From a virus, in the IMG/VR virus record IMGVR_UViG_3300024520_000237, positions 1-36,687 of that record: DNA of 36,687 bases; one strand, 5' to 3'. A program made the position numbers and the translations under genes. Under the pieces are notes generated by a model. The model had not been told where the DNA came from, searched no databases, and worked only from the letters and a program-made list of their open reading frames with translations. Of this stretch, positions 28,858 to 36,687 are shown one piece after another; position 1 is the first letter of the stretch, and each line of letters starts with the position of its first letter.

Positions 28858-31692
28858 ATGTCTAAAGATTTTGACTTAATAGAGTTTATTACTTCTCACA
28901 CAACTCCTGAGAAATTTGAAAGGGGCGATGAAGTTATAAACGTGCTTGCAGAATTAGACATGGGGAGTCCTGTGCAAGGGTTTGCTCCGGGTGGTGTTAT
29001 AACGGATCAAACTCCAAACTATGACAAACCTTACAACAAAGCTTTAGCCGATGCAGCGGCCAAAGCTTTGGCGGCATATTACGCGGGGATGTCAAACGAA
29101 GGAGGGTTTGCAGCAGATACACCTGCTTGGGCAATGACCCCCCAGTTGGGAAGTGCTGGCTCCGCTGCAGATATGTTCTTTAAAAATTTAATAATTGAAG
29201 CCGGAGTAGCAGAGCTTGACGATCTTACTAAGTTCCTTAACAGCCCAGAGGGGGGAGATTCAGTAAGTAAAACCATCCAAGAACAATTGGTAGATACTAT
29301 GGGGGGTGGGACAGGGGCACAGGATACTTTTTATGATTTAGTAAATATAGCTGAATCTGAGCCCGTGTCCATGACGCAAGCAGAGTTAAATCAACTCACT
29401 GTTAAAGTATTAGCCGCCTCTACTAAGGAGGAAGCATCTCAAATTTTAGCCGATGCCAATATTTTTCACGATGTGGATACGCTAGATATTTCTACGGGGG
29501 CTGATGCGGGAGGTTCGTTAGCAGATAGGGTGCAAGTTATCACTGAAGAGGAGTCTTCTTCTGCCGCTTCTTCTGCCGCTTCTTCTGCCGCTTCTTCTGC
29601 CGCCGCTGATGCTAATCCTGCTGGCACTTGGTATGACGAAACTGGTAAAGCTCTCCCTGGTTTCGACCCTAATACAGGTATGTGGGACGGGGGTACTTTT
29701 AGTGGGTATTTTCCTACGTTTGTTCCCGAAGAAACGGAAGAGTCTTCTTCTGCCGCTTCTTCTGCCGCTTCTGCCGCTGCCGCTGCCGCCGCTGCCGCTG
29801 CCGCTGCTGATGCTGATCCCACTGCCGCCGCTGCCGCTGATGCGGCGTCTAGTAATGTGCTTGCCGGTGGGGAAGGTAGCGAGGCGGCTACTTGGGACGA
29901 TTTTATAAACACTATTTTTGATTTACCTACCGAAACAGGGTCCGTGGCTTTTGAGGGTAGTGACGACGCTACAGTTATCGCCCAACTAGAAGAAGCAATT
30001 GATGCCGAAACTGACCCTATATTGCAGAAAAAATTAGAAATTGAATTGGCTAAATACAAAGGTGCAGACACTACTGCATTGGAAGAAGAATTAACGGCTC
30101 TAGAAACCGCAGCGGCAGCTACTGCTGAAAGTAACAACCCCGTACTTTCGGGGGAGGGGACTGTTACTTATGACGATCTCGTAGATTTGACAGAAGCATC
30201 GGCGGGTGCATTAGAAGCTGCATATGGAGGGACTTATGTTCCCGTTGAAAAAGTTATTGGCGGCAGTCCCACGAATGTTACGGTATCGGGTAGTCCATTG
30301 CCTATTACAGTTACGGGCTCTACGGTAACTACACCTACACCTACACCTACACCTACTACCACTGTAACTACTGGGTCCACTGGGTTGGTAATTACTGGGC
30401 CTACTGTAACGCAAGGCCCTACTACAACTACTGGCCCTACTACAACTGTGACTACTGGTCCTACTGGCCCTACTACAACTGTGACTACTGGTCCTACTGG
30501 TCCTACTACCACCGTGACTACTGGTCCTACTGGTCCTACTGTTACTGTGGCTACAGCCCAAAGTAAATGCAAAGATAGTGGTGGTACGTGGGATTACGAC
30601 AATAAAGTTTGTGCTGATTGCCCCCCTAATAAAGAAAATTTATTTGGGGTCTGCGTAGATAAATGTGCTGAGGATGAAGAACGAAAGAATGGAGTGTGTG
30701 TAAAGAAAACAGTCATTACTATCCCTACACCTACACTTACACCTACACCTACTACAACTACTGGCCCGACTGGCCCTACTACAACTGTGACCACTGGTCC
30801 TACTGGCCCTACTACAACTGTGACTACTGGTCCTACTGGTCCTACTGGCCCTACTACAACTGTAACTACTAATGGCACTTGCACTGGTGGAAAAGTTAAG
30901 GATGCTAGTGGCAATTGTGTGTGCCCAGCTACTAAACCCAATTGGAATGCAACTACTGGAAAGTGTGAAGCTGGTGGGGGAACTGGTCCCACTGGTACAG
31001 GAACAACTACTCCCACTGGAACGGGTACTACAACTACTAAGGGCACTTGCACTGGTGGAAGAGTTAAAGATGCTAGTGGCAATTGTGTGTGCCCAGCTAC
31101 TACACCCAATTGGAATGCAACTACTGGAAAGTGTGAAGCTGGTGGGGGAACTGGTCCCACTGGTACAGGAACAACTACTCCCACTGGAACGGGTACTACA
31201 ACTACTAAGGGCACGTGCACTGGTGGAAGAAGTAGAAATGCTAGTGGCAATTGTGTTTGTACTGGCAATACTCCTAACTGGAATGCAACTACTCAAAAAT
31301 GTGAGGGGACTGGTAGTGGGGAATGTACTGGTGGAAGAAGTAAAAATGCTAGTGGCAATTGTGTTTGTACCGGCAACACCCCTAATTGGAATGCAACTAG
31401 TGGGAAGTGTGAAGGAGCGGGTAGTGGAGAAAGTCGTTTTCCTACTTCATGGGGATCAAGCCCGAACGTAATAGAAGGTGAGCCAGGGGAACTTGTAGAC
31501 ATTGATTATCTTTACGACATTGGAGGAAAAAGCATTTTTGCACCGACTATGGAAGAAGATGACGATTCTTTGGAAACTGTTTATTCAACTTTTAGCGATA
31601 TGGCCTATGGCAACAGTGGTGGTATAGTAGCTGATGGCGATATAGACGATTTAATACTCTATTTGAGAGGAAAAAATGATAACAATACCTGA
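28858..31692 (+). CDS. 944-residue low-complexity, Cys-rich virion protein
   Basis: In order: an alpha-helical N-terminal domain (1-220) with the FAPGGVITDQTP motif; Ser/Ala runs (SSAASSAASSAA); an Ala run of more than 12 residues (near 310); an acidic helical part; a Thr/Pro stretch TPTPTPTPTTT; collagen-like repeats TGPTGPTTTVTTGPTGPTTT; a Cys-rich knot (CADCPPNKENLFGVCVDKCA); a second GPT repeat block; four modules with CTGGRVKDASGNCVCPATTP and C at the end; and a C-terminal ENDxx acidic domain. No Shine-Dalgarno is visible at ATG 28858. The shape suggests a fibrous, partly disulfide-linked particle protein. Homology to a named family is not recognised. Confidence 0.65.
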   Translation: MSKDFDLIEFITSHTTPEKFERGDEVINVLAELDMGSPVQGFAPGGVITDQTPNYDKPYNKALADAAAKALAAYYAGMSNEGGFAADTPAWAMTPQLGSAGSAADMFFKNLIIEAGVAELDDLTKFLNSPEGGDSVSKTIQEQLVDTMGGGTGAQDTFYDLVNIAESEPVSMTQAELNQLTVKVLAASTKEEASQILADANIFHDVDTLDISTGADAGGSLADRVQVITEEESSSAASSAASSAASSAAADANPAGTWYDETGKALPGFDPNTGMWDGGTFSGYFPTFVPEETEESSSAASSAASAAAAAAAAAAAADADPTAAAAADAASSNVLAGGEGSEAATWDDFINTIFDLPTETGSVAFEGSDDATVIAQLEEAIDAETDPILQKKLEIELAKYKGADTTALEEELTALETAAAATAESNNPVLSGEGTVTYDDLVDLTEASAGALEAAYGGTYVPVEKVIGGSPTNVTVSGSPLPITVTGSTVTTPTPTPTPTTTVTTGSTGLVITGPTVTQGPTTTTGPTTTVTTGPTGPTTTVTTGPTGPTTTVTTGPTGPTVTVATAQSKCKDSGGTWDYDNKVCADCPPNKENLFGVCVDKCAEDEERKNGVCVKKTVITIPTPTLTPTPTTTTGPTGPTTTVTTGPTGPTTTVTTGPTGPTGPTTTVTTNGTCTGGKVKDASGNCVCPATKPNWNATTGKCEAGGGTGPTGTGTTTPTGTGTTTTKGTCTGGRVKDASGNCVCPATTPNWNATTGKCEAGGGTGPTGTGTTTPTGTGTTTTKGTCTGGRSRNASGNCVCTGNTPNWNATTQKCEGTGSGECTGGRSKNASGNCVCTGNTPNWNATSGKCEGAGSGESRFPTSWGSSPNVIEGEPGELVDIDYLYDIGGKSIFAPTMEEDDDSLETVYSTFSDMAYGNSGGIVADGDIDDLILYLRGKNDNNT
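30874..31427 (+). repeat. 168-bp tandem repeats coding Cys-rich modules
   Basis: Units begin at 30874, 31042 and 31210, exactly 168 bp (56 residues) apart. The first two are nearly identical. The third lacks the GTGPTGTGTTTPTG tail, and a fourth short copy starts at about 31322. Each encodes a module with four Cys in the spacing C-x(11)-C-x-C-x(14)-C and ends in a Gly/Thr-rich linker. Upstream, similar GPT(TTTVTT) repeats occur. Confidence 0.85.
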
Positions 31693-32731
31693 CTATAGAG
31701 GTATCCGTGCAGTCGTTCCGGGTACCTATGACCCTCAGCGTAGGCCAGGGAGTGGGGGACAACGTTATTTTACGGATGTTGAATATGTGCGCGGTCCTCA
31801 ACTTGATAGGTTGGTAGAAGGTGCTGAACCCTATGATGCTGCGGGGCAAGCCGCCTATGAAACTCGATACAACACTGCTATGGATGCGTTAGTTAGTGGT
31901 GCCAATACTAGGGCAGCAAACCAACAGACAGCACTGGCTGCGGCCAACAAAGCTAACCCCGCACAAGGTGGGTTGTCGAGTTTGCAACGGGTAACAGATT
32001 CAGTGTTGGCTACAGATATAGGAGACATACAGGCCAGTGACGTTACGGACAGACAGAAAATAGATCAGGCCATAGGGTATATGAACGAACAAGCTGTTTC
32101 CCCTTACCGCCTTTCTCAAGTTACTGGTACGCCATTATCGAATGTATACGATACGATGAACCCTTATTATCGTACCGAGGCAGAACAAACAGCACAGGCC
32201 GCTGCCAGCCCTCATGCGGGAATAAAAGCCGCCTTAGCCACTGCGGGTACGGATTTACAGACACGCCCCTATCAAAACTTTTTGCGCCACATACCCATGG
32301 ACGGTGTGTACTCTACAGAAGAAATAGGATCGGTTACTGATCTGCTCAATAGTGGCAACATTACTGTCGATCAAATAGCTACTTACTTTAATGTACCTGT
32401 AGAAGAAGTTCGCCAGTACTACAGAGAACAAGGTAACCGCCAAGGGTTTAATCGTGGAGGGTTGGCTTCGATAGGAGCACGAGGGATGTACTTGGGGGGT
32501 TCCACTGATGGTATGGCAGATAAAGTCCCTGCTTCTATAGATAATAATGAACCCGCTCGATTAAGTGATGGAGAGTTTGTAGTACCGGCTGATGTAGTTA
32601 GTCATTTAGGTAACGGCAACTCAGATGCGGGGGCAAAACAACTTTACGGGATGATGGACAAAGTGCGTAAAGCTCGCACGGGGACAACCCAACAAGGCCG
32701 TCAAATAAACCCTAATAATTTTTTAGCGTGA
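31676..32731 (+). CDS. Marine-phage virion protein with DGMADKVPASID domain
   Basis: This is a 351-residue protein starting inside the last codons of the preceding gene (17-nt overlap) with a good AGAGGA site. A middle Ala/Gln-rich region is followed by the block STDGMADKVPASIDNNEPAR, LSDGEFVVPADVVSHLGNGN and SDAGAKQLYGMMDKVRKART (about 273-335). That block is a recurrent C-terminal domain in virion proteins of uncultured marine phages. The NRGGLASIGARGMYLGG segment before it is of the same GG-type as in the next proteins. A structural or ejection role is likely. Catalytic residues are not evident. Confidence 0.7.
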   Translation: MITIPDYRGIRAVVPGTYDPQRRPGSGGQRYFTDVEYVRGPQLDRLVEGAEPYDAAGQAAYETRYNTAMDALVSGANTRAANQQTALAAANKANPAQGGLSSLQRVTDSVLATDIGDIQASDVTDRQKIDQAIGYMNEQAVSPYRLSQVTGTPLSNVYDTMNPYYRTEAEQTAQAAASPHAGIKAALATAGTDLQTRPYQNFLRHIPMDGVYSTEEIGSVTDLLNSGNITVDQIATYFNVPVEEVRQYYREQGNRQGFNRGGLASIGARGMYLGGSTDGMADKVPASIDNNEPARLSDGEFVVPADVVSHLGNGNSDAGAKQLYGMMDKVRKARTGTTQQGRQINPNNFLA

Positions 32732-32738
32732 GGTAGGT

Positions 32739-33656
32739 ATGCGGTATTTTAATAACGGTGGTACTACATCTGACCCAGCAGGGCAAATAGCGGGTACTGA
32801 AGAATCCCTTTCAACTTGGGCCGCTCCGTATGTAACAGACATGTTGGCTAAGGGTAAAGCGTTAGCTGATCAACCCTATACCGCGTATACGGGCCCTCTT
32901 ACGGCGGGGCAATCAGGGTTACAAACCCAAGCTTTCCAAGGTATTGCAGGGCTTACTGTGCCTACCGCGCAGATGGGGGCTTACAACCCTACGTCATTTA
33001 CTTCTGGCACCACCGCTCAACAGTATATGAACCCGTATTTGCAAGCTTCATTAGAGCCTCAAATAGCGGAAGCACAACGTCAGGCACAAATACAACAAGT
33101 TGCAAACGCTTCACGGTTAAACCGAGCTGGCGCGTATGGTGGATCGCGTCAGGCCATTATGGATTCGGAGTCACAACGTAACCTTTTACGTAACTTGGCA
33201 GACATTACATCTACAGGCTACAGCAGTGCTTATGATAAGGCCCAAACGCAGTTTAATACCGAAGAAGACAGGCGTAGAGCCGCACAACAGGATGCTAATG
33301 TTTATGGGCTTAGAGCATTAGATCAAATGCGTACCTTTGGGGATGCAGAGCGAGACATAGAGGCCCAAGGTATTGCGGCTGACATAGCGCAGTTTGAATC
33401 GGAACGAGATGATCCGTATAAGAAATTGCAGTACCAACAGTCATTGCTCCAAGGACTACCGGTCCAAGCGCAAACCAGAGATTACGTAGAACAAAGTGGT
33501 CTTTCAGAAATATTGGGTCAAATAGGTGCGGTAGGTGAAGCGGGGGAAAGCTGGAGTGCGTTCATGGCGGCTTGGCCGTGTGCGCCTACCAACGTTACTG
33601 CACAGAACCCAGCCGGTACTCCGAGAACACGAAATGCATTTGGCTTTTGCGTATAA
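32739..33656 (+). CDS. Putative internal virion / ejection protein
   Basis: This is a 305-residue protein (MRYFNNGGTTSDPAGQIAGT) with a GAGGTAGGT site. Helical and Gln/Ala-rich: GPLTAGQSGLQTQAFQGIAG, YMNPYLQASLEPQIAEAQRQ, AGAYGGSRQAIMDSESQRNL and FESERDDPYKKLQYQQSLLQ are conserved in proteins of this position in marine short-tailed phages. Such helical, Gly-tagged proteins near the end of the structural region are commonly ejected with DNA. The C-terminus (from about 270) has an unusual WPCAPTN and GFCV with two Cys. Role inferred from family pattern and place. Confidence 0.65.
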   Translation: MRYFNNGGTTSDPAGQIAGTEESLSTWAAPYVTDMLAKGKALADQPYTAYTGPLTAGQSGLQTQAFQGIAGLTVPTAQMGAYNPTSFTSGTTAQQYMNPYLQASLEPQIAEAQRQAQIQQVANASRLNRAGAYGGSRQAIMDSESQRNLLRNLADITSTGYSSAYDKAQTQFNTEEDRRRAAQQDANVYGLRALDQMRTFGDAERDIEAQGIAADIAQFESERDDPYKKLQYQQSLLQGLPVQAQTRDYVEQSGLSEILGQIGAVGEAGESWSAFMAAWPCAPTNVTAQNPAGTPRTRNAFGFCV

Positions 33657-33680
33657 CTATTAAGAACAGAGGGCAGTAAG

Positions 33681-36600
33681 ATGGCATACGGTATCGGGCA
33701 AGAGATTGAGGATCTTACAGAACTTGGTGTAGATGAACTTACACGAAGGCAGTCTATTAATCCTCAGTTAAAGTATGCGTTGGCTTTGCAGGAAGCGACT
33801 AACCTTGTTAACGCTGCTGCGCGTGAGCGTGAGATGGCAATGGAACAACCCCAACCCCCGCAGGTAATAGGTCAATTGGAACAGGGTTTGGCAGAACGTT
33901 TAATGCCAGGGGTAAACCAGATGGTCCAGCAGCAACCACAACCCCAGCCTATGATGGAACAGGGTATATCGGGTGTACCAGCGCCTAACATGATGATGGC
34001 GGGTGGCGGCATTGTCTCTTTTGCGGAAGGTGGCATCCCCATAGGTAACAACCAACCTATCCCTAACTTAATGGATAAGTATGGTAGTGAAATGGTGACG
34101 GGCTTTTTGGAAGGGGAAAAACAACTACGAGAAGAAGCCAAATACGTAGCACCTGAGTATGCCGATGCGTATAAACAAAAGAGAGATAACTTTTACTCGC
34201 ATTACCCCATAGAATTTATTCAAGAGTTGTATGAAACGCGAAAGGGCTCCATCGGCATGGAAGAAGAAGTATCAATGGCTGGTGGGGGGACTGTTAGTTT
34301 TGCTGAAGGGGGTGAAGTAGAAGAACCATTAGTTCCTATTTCTTGGCTAGAAAGATTTTTAGACACCTTGTTTCCACCCAAGAGTGATGTAGAGAAAGAA
34401 GCATTTGAGAACCGTCCTCGACCGGGGTCGGATGAATGGAGAGAGCGACAATACATAAGTTCAGGCGGCATACCAACACCGCAGATGCAAAGTGAGGATG
34501 CGAAGAGATTTAGAGAACGTATGGAAGGTATGGGGCCGACAAGAGAAGAAATGGCTGGTGGGGGGACTGTTAGTTTTGCTGGCCCACAGGGTAGTTTTGT
34601 TGGGAGAAATAACCCTTACAATATTCGTGACTACAACCAAGGCTGGGATGGACAAACTGGTGCTACCAAGGGCTTTGTAGACTTTGAAAATGAAGCGGCA
34701 GGAGTAAGAGCAGCAGATAAGTTACTAGAAAATTACCAATCTTTGCATGACATCAGCACCGTGCGGGAAGTTGTTGCCCGTTTTGCTCCACCTAATGAAA
34801 ATGTTACCGAAGAGTACATTGCGTTTGTATCCGATAGAACTGGATTTACCCCAGACCAACCTATAGATCTAGGTGACCCTCAAACACGCAACGTTTTGTT
34901 AGGGGCTATGGGAAAAATAGAAAGTGGTTATGACTTTGATGAAAATATACTGGCGCAAACAGATAGAGCACGGGGCCCTTCTGAGTTCCAACAAAGCCTA
35001 ACAGATGCTAGGGGAACCTATGACGATCTTTTAGAACGGGAAGATGCTGCAAATGAAGCGCAACAAACTGATGCAGAAGCAGAAATTAATTTGCTTAATG
35101 CCGCTACGCAAACTGGTGATGGAAGAGATATAGCTGATCAAGCTAGAAGGGCTGCTGAGTCTGCACGACGAACGATTGCAGCAAGAGAAACAGAAGATAC
35201 CGGTGGTATTGGTGGAGCACTAAGGCGCTTATTAGGACAAACAGATGCTAAATCAGCCGCTTTGTCTGTGCCTGAAGATGAAACAGGTATAGCTGCTCAA
35301 GCTAGAAGGGCTGCTGAGTCTGCAAAACAAACAATTGCAGCAAGAGAAGGCACCCAAGACAGGTCAGGCTATTCAATAGACGGTATTAAAGAGGCGTTGG
35401 TAAATTTATTAGACTTAGGCCCTAGAGAAAGGGGAGCAGAAACTTTTACTGATGCCGCTGGAAATGAATACCCAACTAATCCTACGGACGCGCAACGTAT
35501 GCGCCAAACTTTTCCACAATTGGCAGCACGTAGTGATGCCCAACAACAAGCTGATGCAGATGCTGAGGTTGGGTTGTTAAGTGCTGCACAAGGTAGGGTA
35601 GATGACAACCGCGCCCGAATCCAATCTATTATGGACTTGCCTTCAGCACAAGAAGCTGATGCAGAAGCAGAGATTAACTTGCTTAATGCAGCTGCACAAT
35701 CCCCAGACACCAGTGGTATTGGTGGAGCAGGAACAGCCCCCTCTGCTGAAATAGAAGATACCGCTGCTACAAATGAGCGGAGTATACGAGATAGGATATT
35801 GGGAGCTATAAATCCTGAGTTGGCTAGTGATTACGCCACAGTACCAACTCCCTCAGAGCAACAAAATATGCAACGTCGTGCGTTACAAGAGGAGCGCCGA
35901 GCGTTGATAGATCAACAACGACAATACTCCCCATTTGGTGATGAGAAAGTTATTTATGATGCCATACAAACAAAAATTAATGGCATGACTGCACAAATTA
36001 ATGCTATGCAACGAAGGGACATAGGTGGGGCCCAACGCATCGCAGAAGAAGAATATGAGGAGCAATCAAATACCAATCGCATACTCAGAGAATTGGGTTT
36101 AGAAGAAGCGATAGTAGAACTTCCTAATCCTTATGGCACGCAGGTATCGGAAACAATAAGTGATGCTCCAGTAGACCCAGTAGAAGAGATTCTTACTTCT
36201 TCTACTAATGAAGTCATTGATGACGGCACATCACTGGTTGAGGAGACAGTAACAGAGGAACTAACACCCGAGGCCCGAGAGTTTGCAAAGATGTTTCCTG
36301 GTGCAAAATCCGCAGTTGATAGGTACACCATCACAAACCAAAGAGATCCTGAGCCTAGTGTAAGCCAACCACAGAGCGCGGTTTCTTCCGTCCAAGACCG
36401 GTATGACCAACTGACTACCCCACAAAGTGGTTCCGAAGCTTTCTTTGATCTGCTTAAAACATTAGGTGGGGGAGGTGGCAGAAGTGAAGGGTATGAGTTT
36501 TCTGGCATTGCTGAGCGAGGCGCTGAGAATCGCGCTGCCCGAAGCAAGGAAGCAATGGATATTATCGATGCAGAGAATCGCCTTAGAGCAATAGAGGCAC

Positions 36601-36687
36601 AAAATCAAACTGACCAACGAAGTTTTATTGCTAATTATCAACAGGCTAATGCGGGTAAAGGTACTCCGTCACAGTTGTACGTAGAAG
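33681..36687 (+). CDS. Giant putative ejection protein with muralytic-like domain (partial)
   Basis: The frame opens at ATG 33681 with AGAGGG upstream and stays open to the window edge (more than 1002 residues). Three motifs MAGGG-(I/T)-VSFA, two of them followed by EGG, occur at about 104, 199 and 291. From about 301 to 430 a domain reads GRNNPYNIRDYNQGWDGQTG, VDFENEAAGVRAADKLLENY, VVARFAPPNENVTEEYIAFV and MGKIESGYDF, which matches a lysozyme-like 'structural protein P5'-type domain I associate with peptidoglycan degradation. After this, Ala/Gln/Glu-rich helices contain repeats (QARRAAES, DAEAEINLLNAA). This composition fits a protein that enters the host with the DNA. The stop is not seen. 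Confidence 0.75.
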   Translation, partial: MAYGIGQEIEDLTELGVDELTRRQSINPQLKYALALQEATNLVNAAAREREMAMEQPQPPQVIGQLEQGLAERLMPGVNQMVQQQPQPQPMMEQGISGVPAPNMMMAGGGIVSFAEGGIPIGNNQPIPNLMDKYGSEMVTGFLEGEKQLREEAKYVAPEYADAYKQKRDNFYSHYPIEFIQELYETRKGSIGMEEEVSMAGGGTVSFAEGGEVEEPLVPISWLERFLDTLFPPKSDVEKEAFENRPRPGSDEWRERQYISSGGIPTPQMQSEDAKRFRERMEGMGPTREEMAGGGTVSFAGPQGSFVGRNNPYNIRDYNQGWDGQTGATKGFVDFENEAAGVRAADKLLENYQSLHDISTVREVVARFAPPNENVTEEYIAFVSDRTGFTPDQPIDLGDPQTRNVLLGAMGKIESGYDFDENILAQTDRARGPSEFQQSLTDARGTYDDLLEREDAANEAQQTDAEAEINLLNAATQTGDGRDIADQARRAAESARRTIAARETEDTGGIGGALRRLLGQTDAKSAALSVPEDETGIAAQARRAAESAKQTIAAREGTQDRSGYSIDGIKEALVNLLDLGPRERGAETFTDAAGNEYPTNPTDAQRMRQTFPQLAARSDAQQQADADAEVGLLSAAQGRVDDNRARIQSIMDLPSAQEADAEAEINLLNAAAQSPDTSGIGGAGTAPSAEIEDTAATNERSIRDRILGAINPELASDYATVPTPSEQQNMQRRALQEERRALIDQQRQYSPFGDEKVIYDAIQTKINGMTAQINAMQRRDIGGAQRIAEEEYEEQSNTNRILRELGLEEAIVELPNPYGTQVSETISDAPVDPVEEILTSSTNEVIDDGTSLVEETVTEELTPEAREFAKMFPGAKSAVDRYTITNQRDPEPSVSQPQSAVSSVQDRYDQLTTPQSGSEAFFDLLKTLGGGGGRSEGYEFSGIAERGAENRAARSKEAMDIIDAENRLRAIEAQNQTDQRSFIANYQQANAGKGTPSQLYVE
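34274..34581 (+). repeat. 32-bp exact direct repeat coding MAGGGTVSFA
   Basis: The 32-base segment at 34274-34305 is repeated exactly at 34550-34581, 276 bp apart, both in frame. It encodes MAGGGTVSFA. A third, diverged copy at about 33993 encodes MAGGGIVSFAEGG. Exact nucleotide identity over 32 bases suggests a recent copy event rather than only protein-level selection. Confidence 0.85.

Noticed and set aside
29545-29600. Short regular repeats that could suggest a CRISPR array
   Set aside because: The unit is only 12 bp, in frame in a protein-coding gene, with no spacers; it encodes Ser-Ser-Ala-Ala.
29466-31296. Long antisense ORFs of more than 200 codons opposite the 944-residue gene
   Set aside because: They arise from repeat-driven codon bias (GCC/GCT and ACT runs read in reverse) and encode simple Val/Pro or Ser/Thr runs without initiation signals.
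30872-31471. Overlapping plus-strand ORF of 199 codons in another frame
   Set aside because: It is a frame shadow of the 168-bp repeats and consists of Leu/Val repeats.
12131-36687. Programmed frameshift of a tail-chaperone pair
   Set aside because: No slippery heptamer with paired overlapping frames before a tape measure gene was found, and the particle seems short-tailed.

Overview
The window is a contiguous piece of a tailed double-stranded DNA bacteriophage or closely related prophage, not bacterial chromosome. Nearly every gene is a packaging, head, connector, tail or lysis gene, packed tightly with stop/start overlaps (ATGA, TAATG, TAGTG, GTGA) and mostly clear Shine-Dalgarno sites. 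No tape measure, tail tube or sheath gene is visible. The connector and tail genes instead resemble P22-type adaptor and DNA-stabilisation proteins, which points to a short-tailed (podovirus) particle. Several protein families, such as the GG-rich 'AGGGxVSFAEGG' proteins, the KxxRGG basic proteins and the 'DGMADKVPASID' domain, are ones I associate with uncultured marine phages. The host cannot be named from the sequence. No integrase, polymerase, helicase or primase lies in this window, so the replication genes must be outside it.

Layout. (1) 1-1823: four small leftward genes of unknown or weakly known function, the near end of a divergent module. (2) 1824-2692: an 870-bp non-coding control region. 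It has two families of short dyad operators (TTACATTGTAA and TTTGTAGTACAAA), C-rich tracts, a 20-bp perfect palindrome and an exact match to the core of the bacterial centromere site parS. (3) 2693-11947: small and large terminase, a small Cys4 protein, portal, a GT-A glycosyltransferase, a GroES-like co-chaperonin, scaffold, a probable decoration protein and a Mu gpT-like major capsid protein, closed by a strong intrinsic terminator. (4) 12003-12130: a promoter candidate followed by a leader that can fold into an H-type pseudoknot next to the ribosome binding site. (5) 12131-16970: small virion proteins, a cluster of very basic small proteins and two connector/adaptor proteins. (6) 16983-24363: repeat-rich tail proteins, including three tandem paralogous beta-propeller-like proteins that share an N-terminal tag. 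(7) 24363-26061: lysis cassette with a DUF6127-like membrane protein, a lipase-3 hydrolase, a small lipoprotein and a T4-type lysozyme. (8) 26071-36687: P22 gp10-like tail protein, a conserved virion protein, a 944-residue low-complexity Cys-rich protein and probable internal or ejection proteins. The last of these is a giant ORF with an embedded muralytic-like domain that runs off the end of the window.

How it works together (inference): the terminase packages DNA through the portal into a scaffolded capsid, helped by a phage co-chaperonin. Decoration, connector and propeller proteins complete the particle. Internal proteins with a peptidoglycan-active domain probably assist DNA entry. Holin-like protein, lysozyme, lipoprotein and possibly the lipase carry out lysis. 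The most unusual signals are the parS core, the two operator families, the pseudoknotted leader RNA, the glycosyltransferase between portal and scaffold, and the extreme repeat proteins of the tail region.
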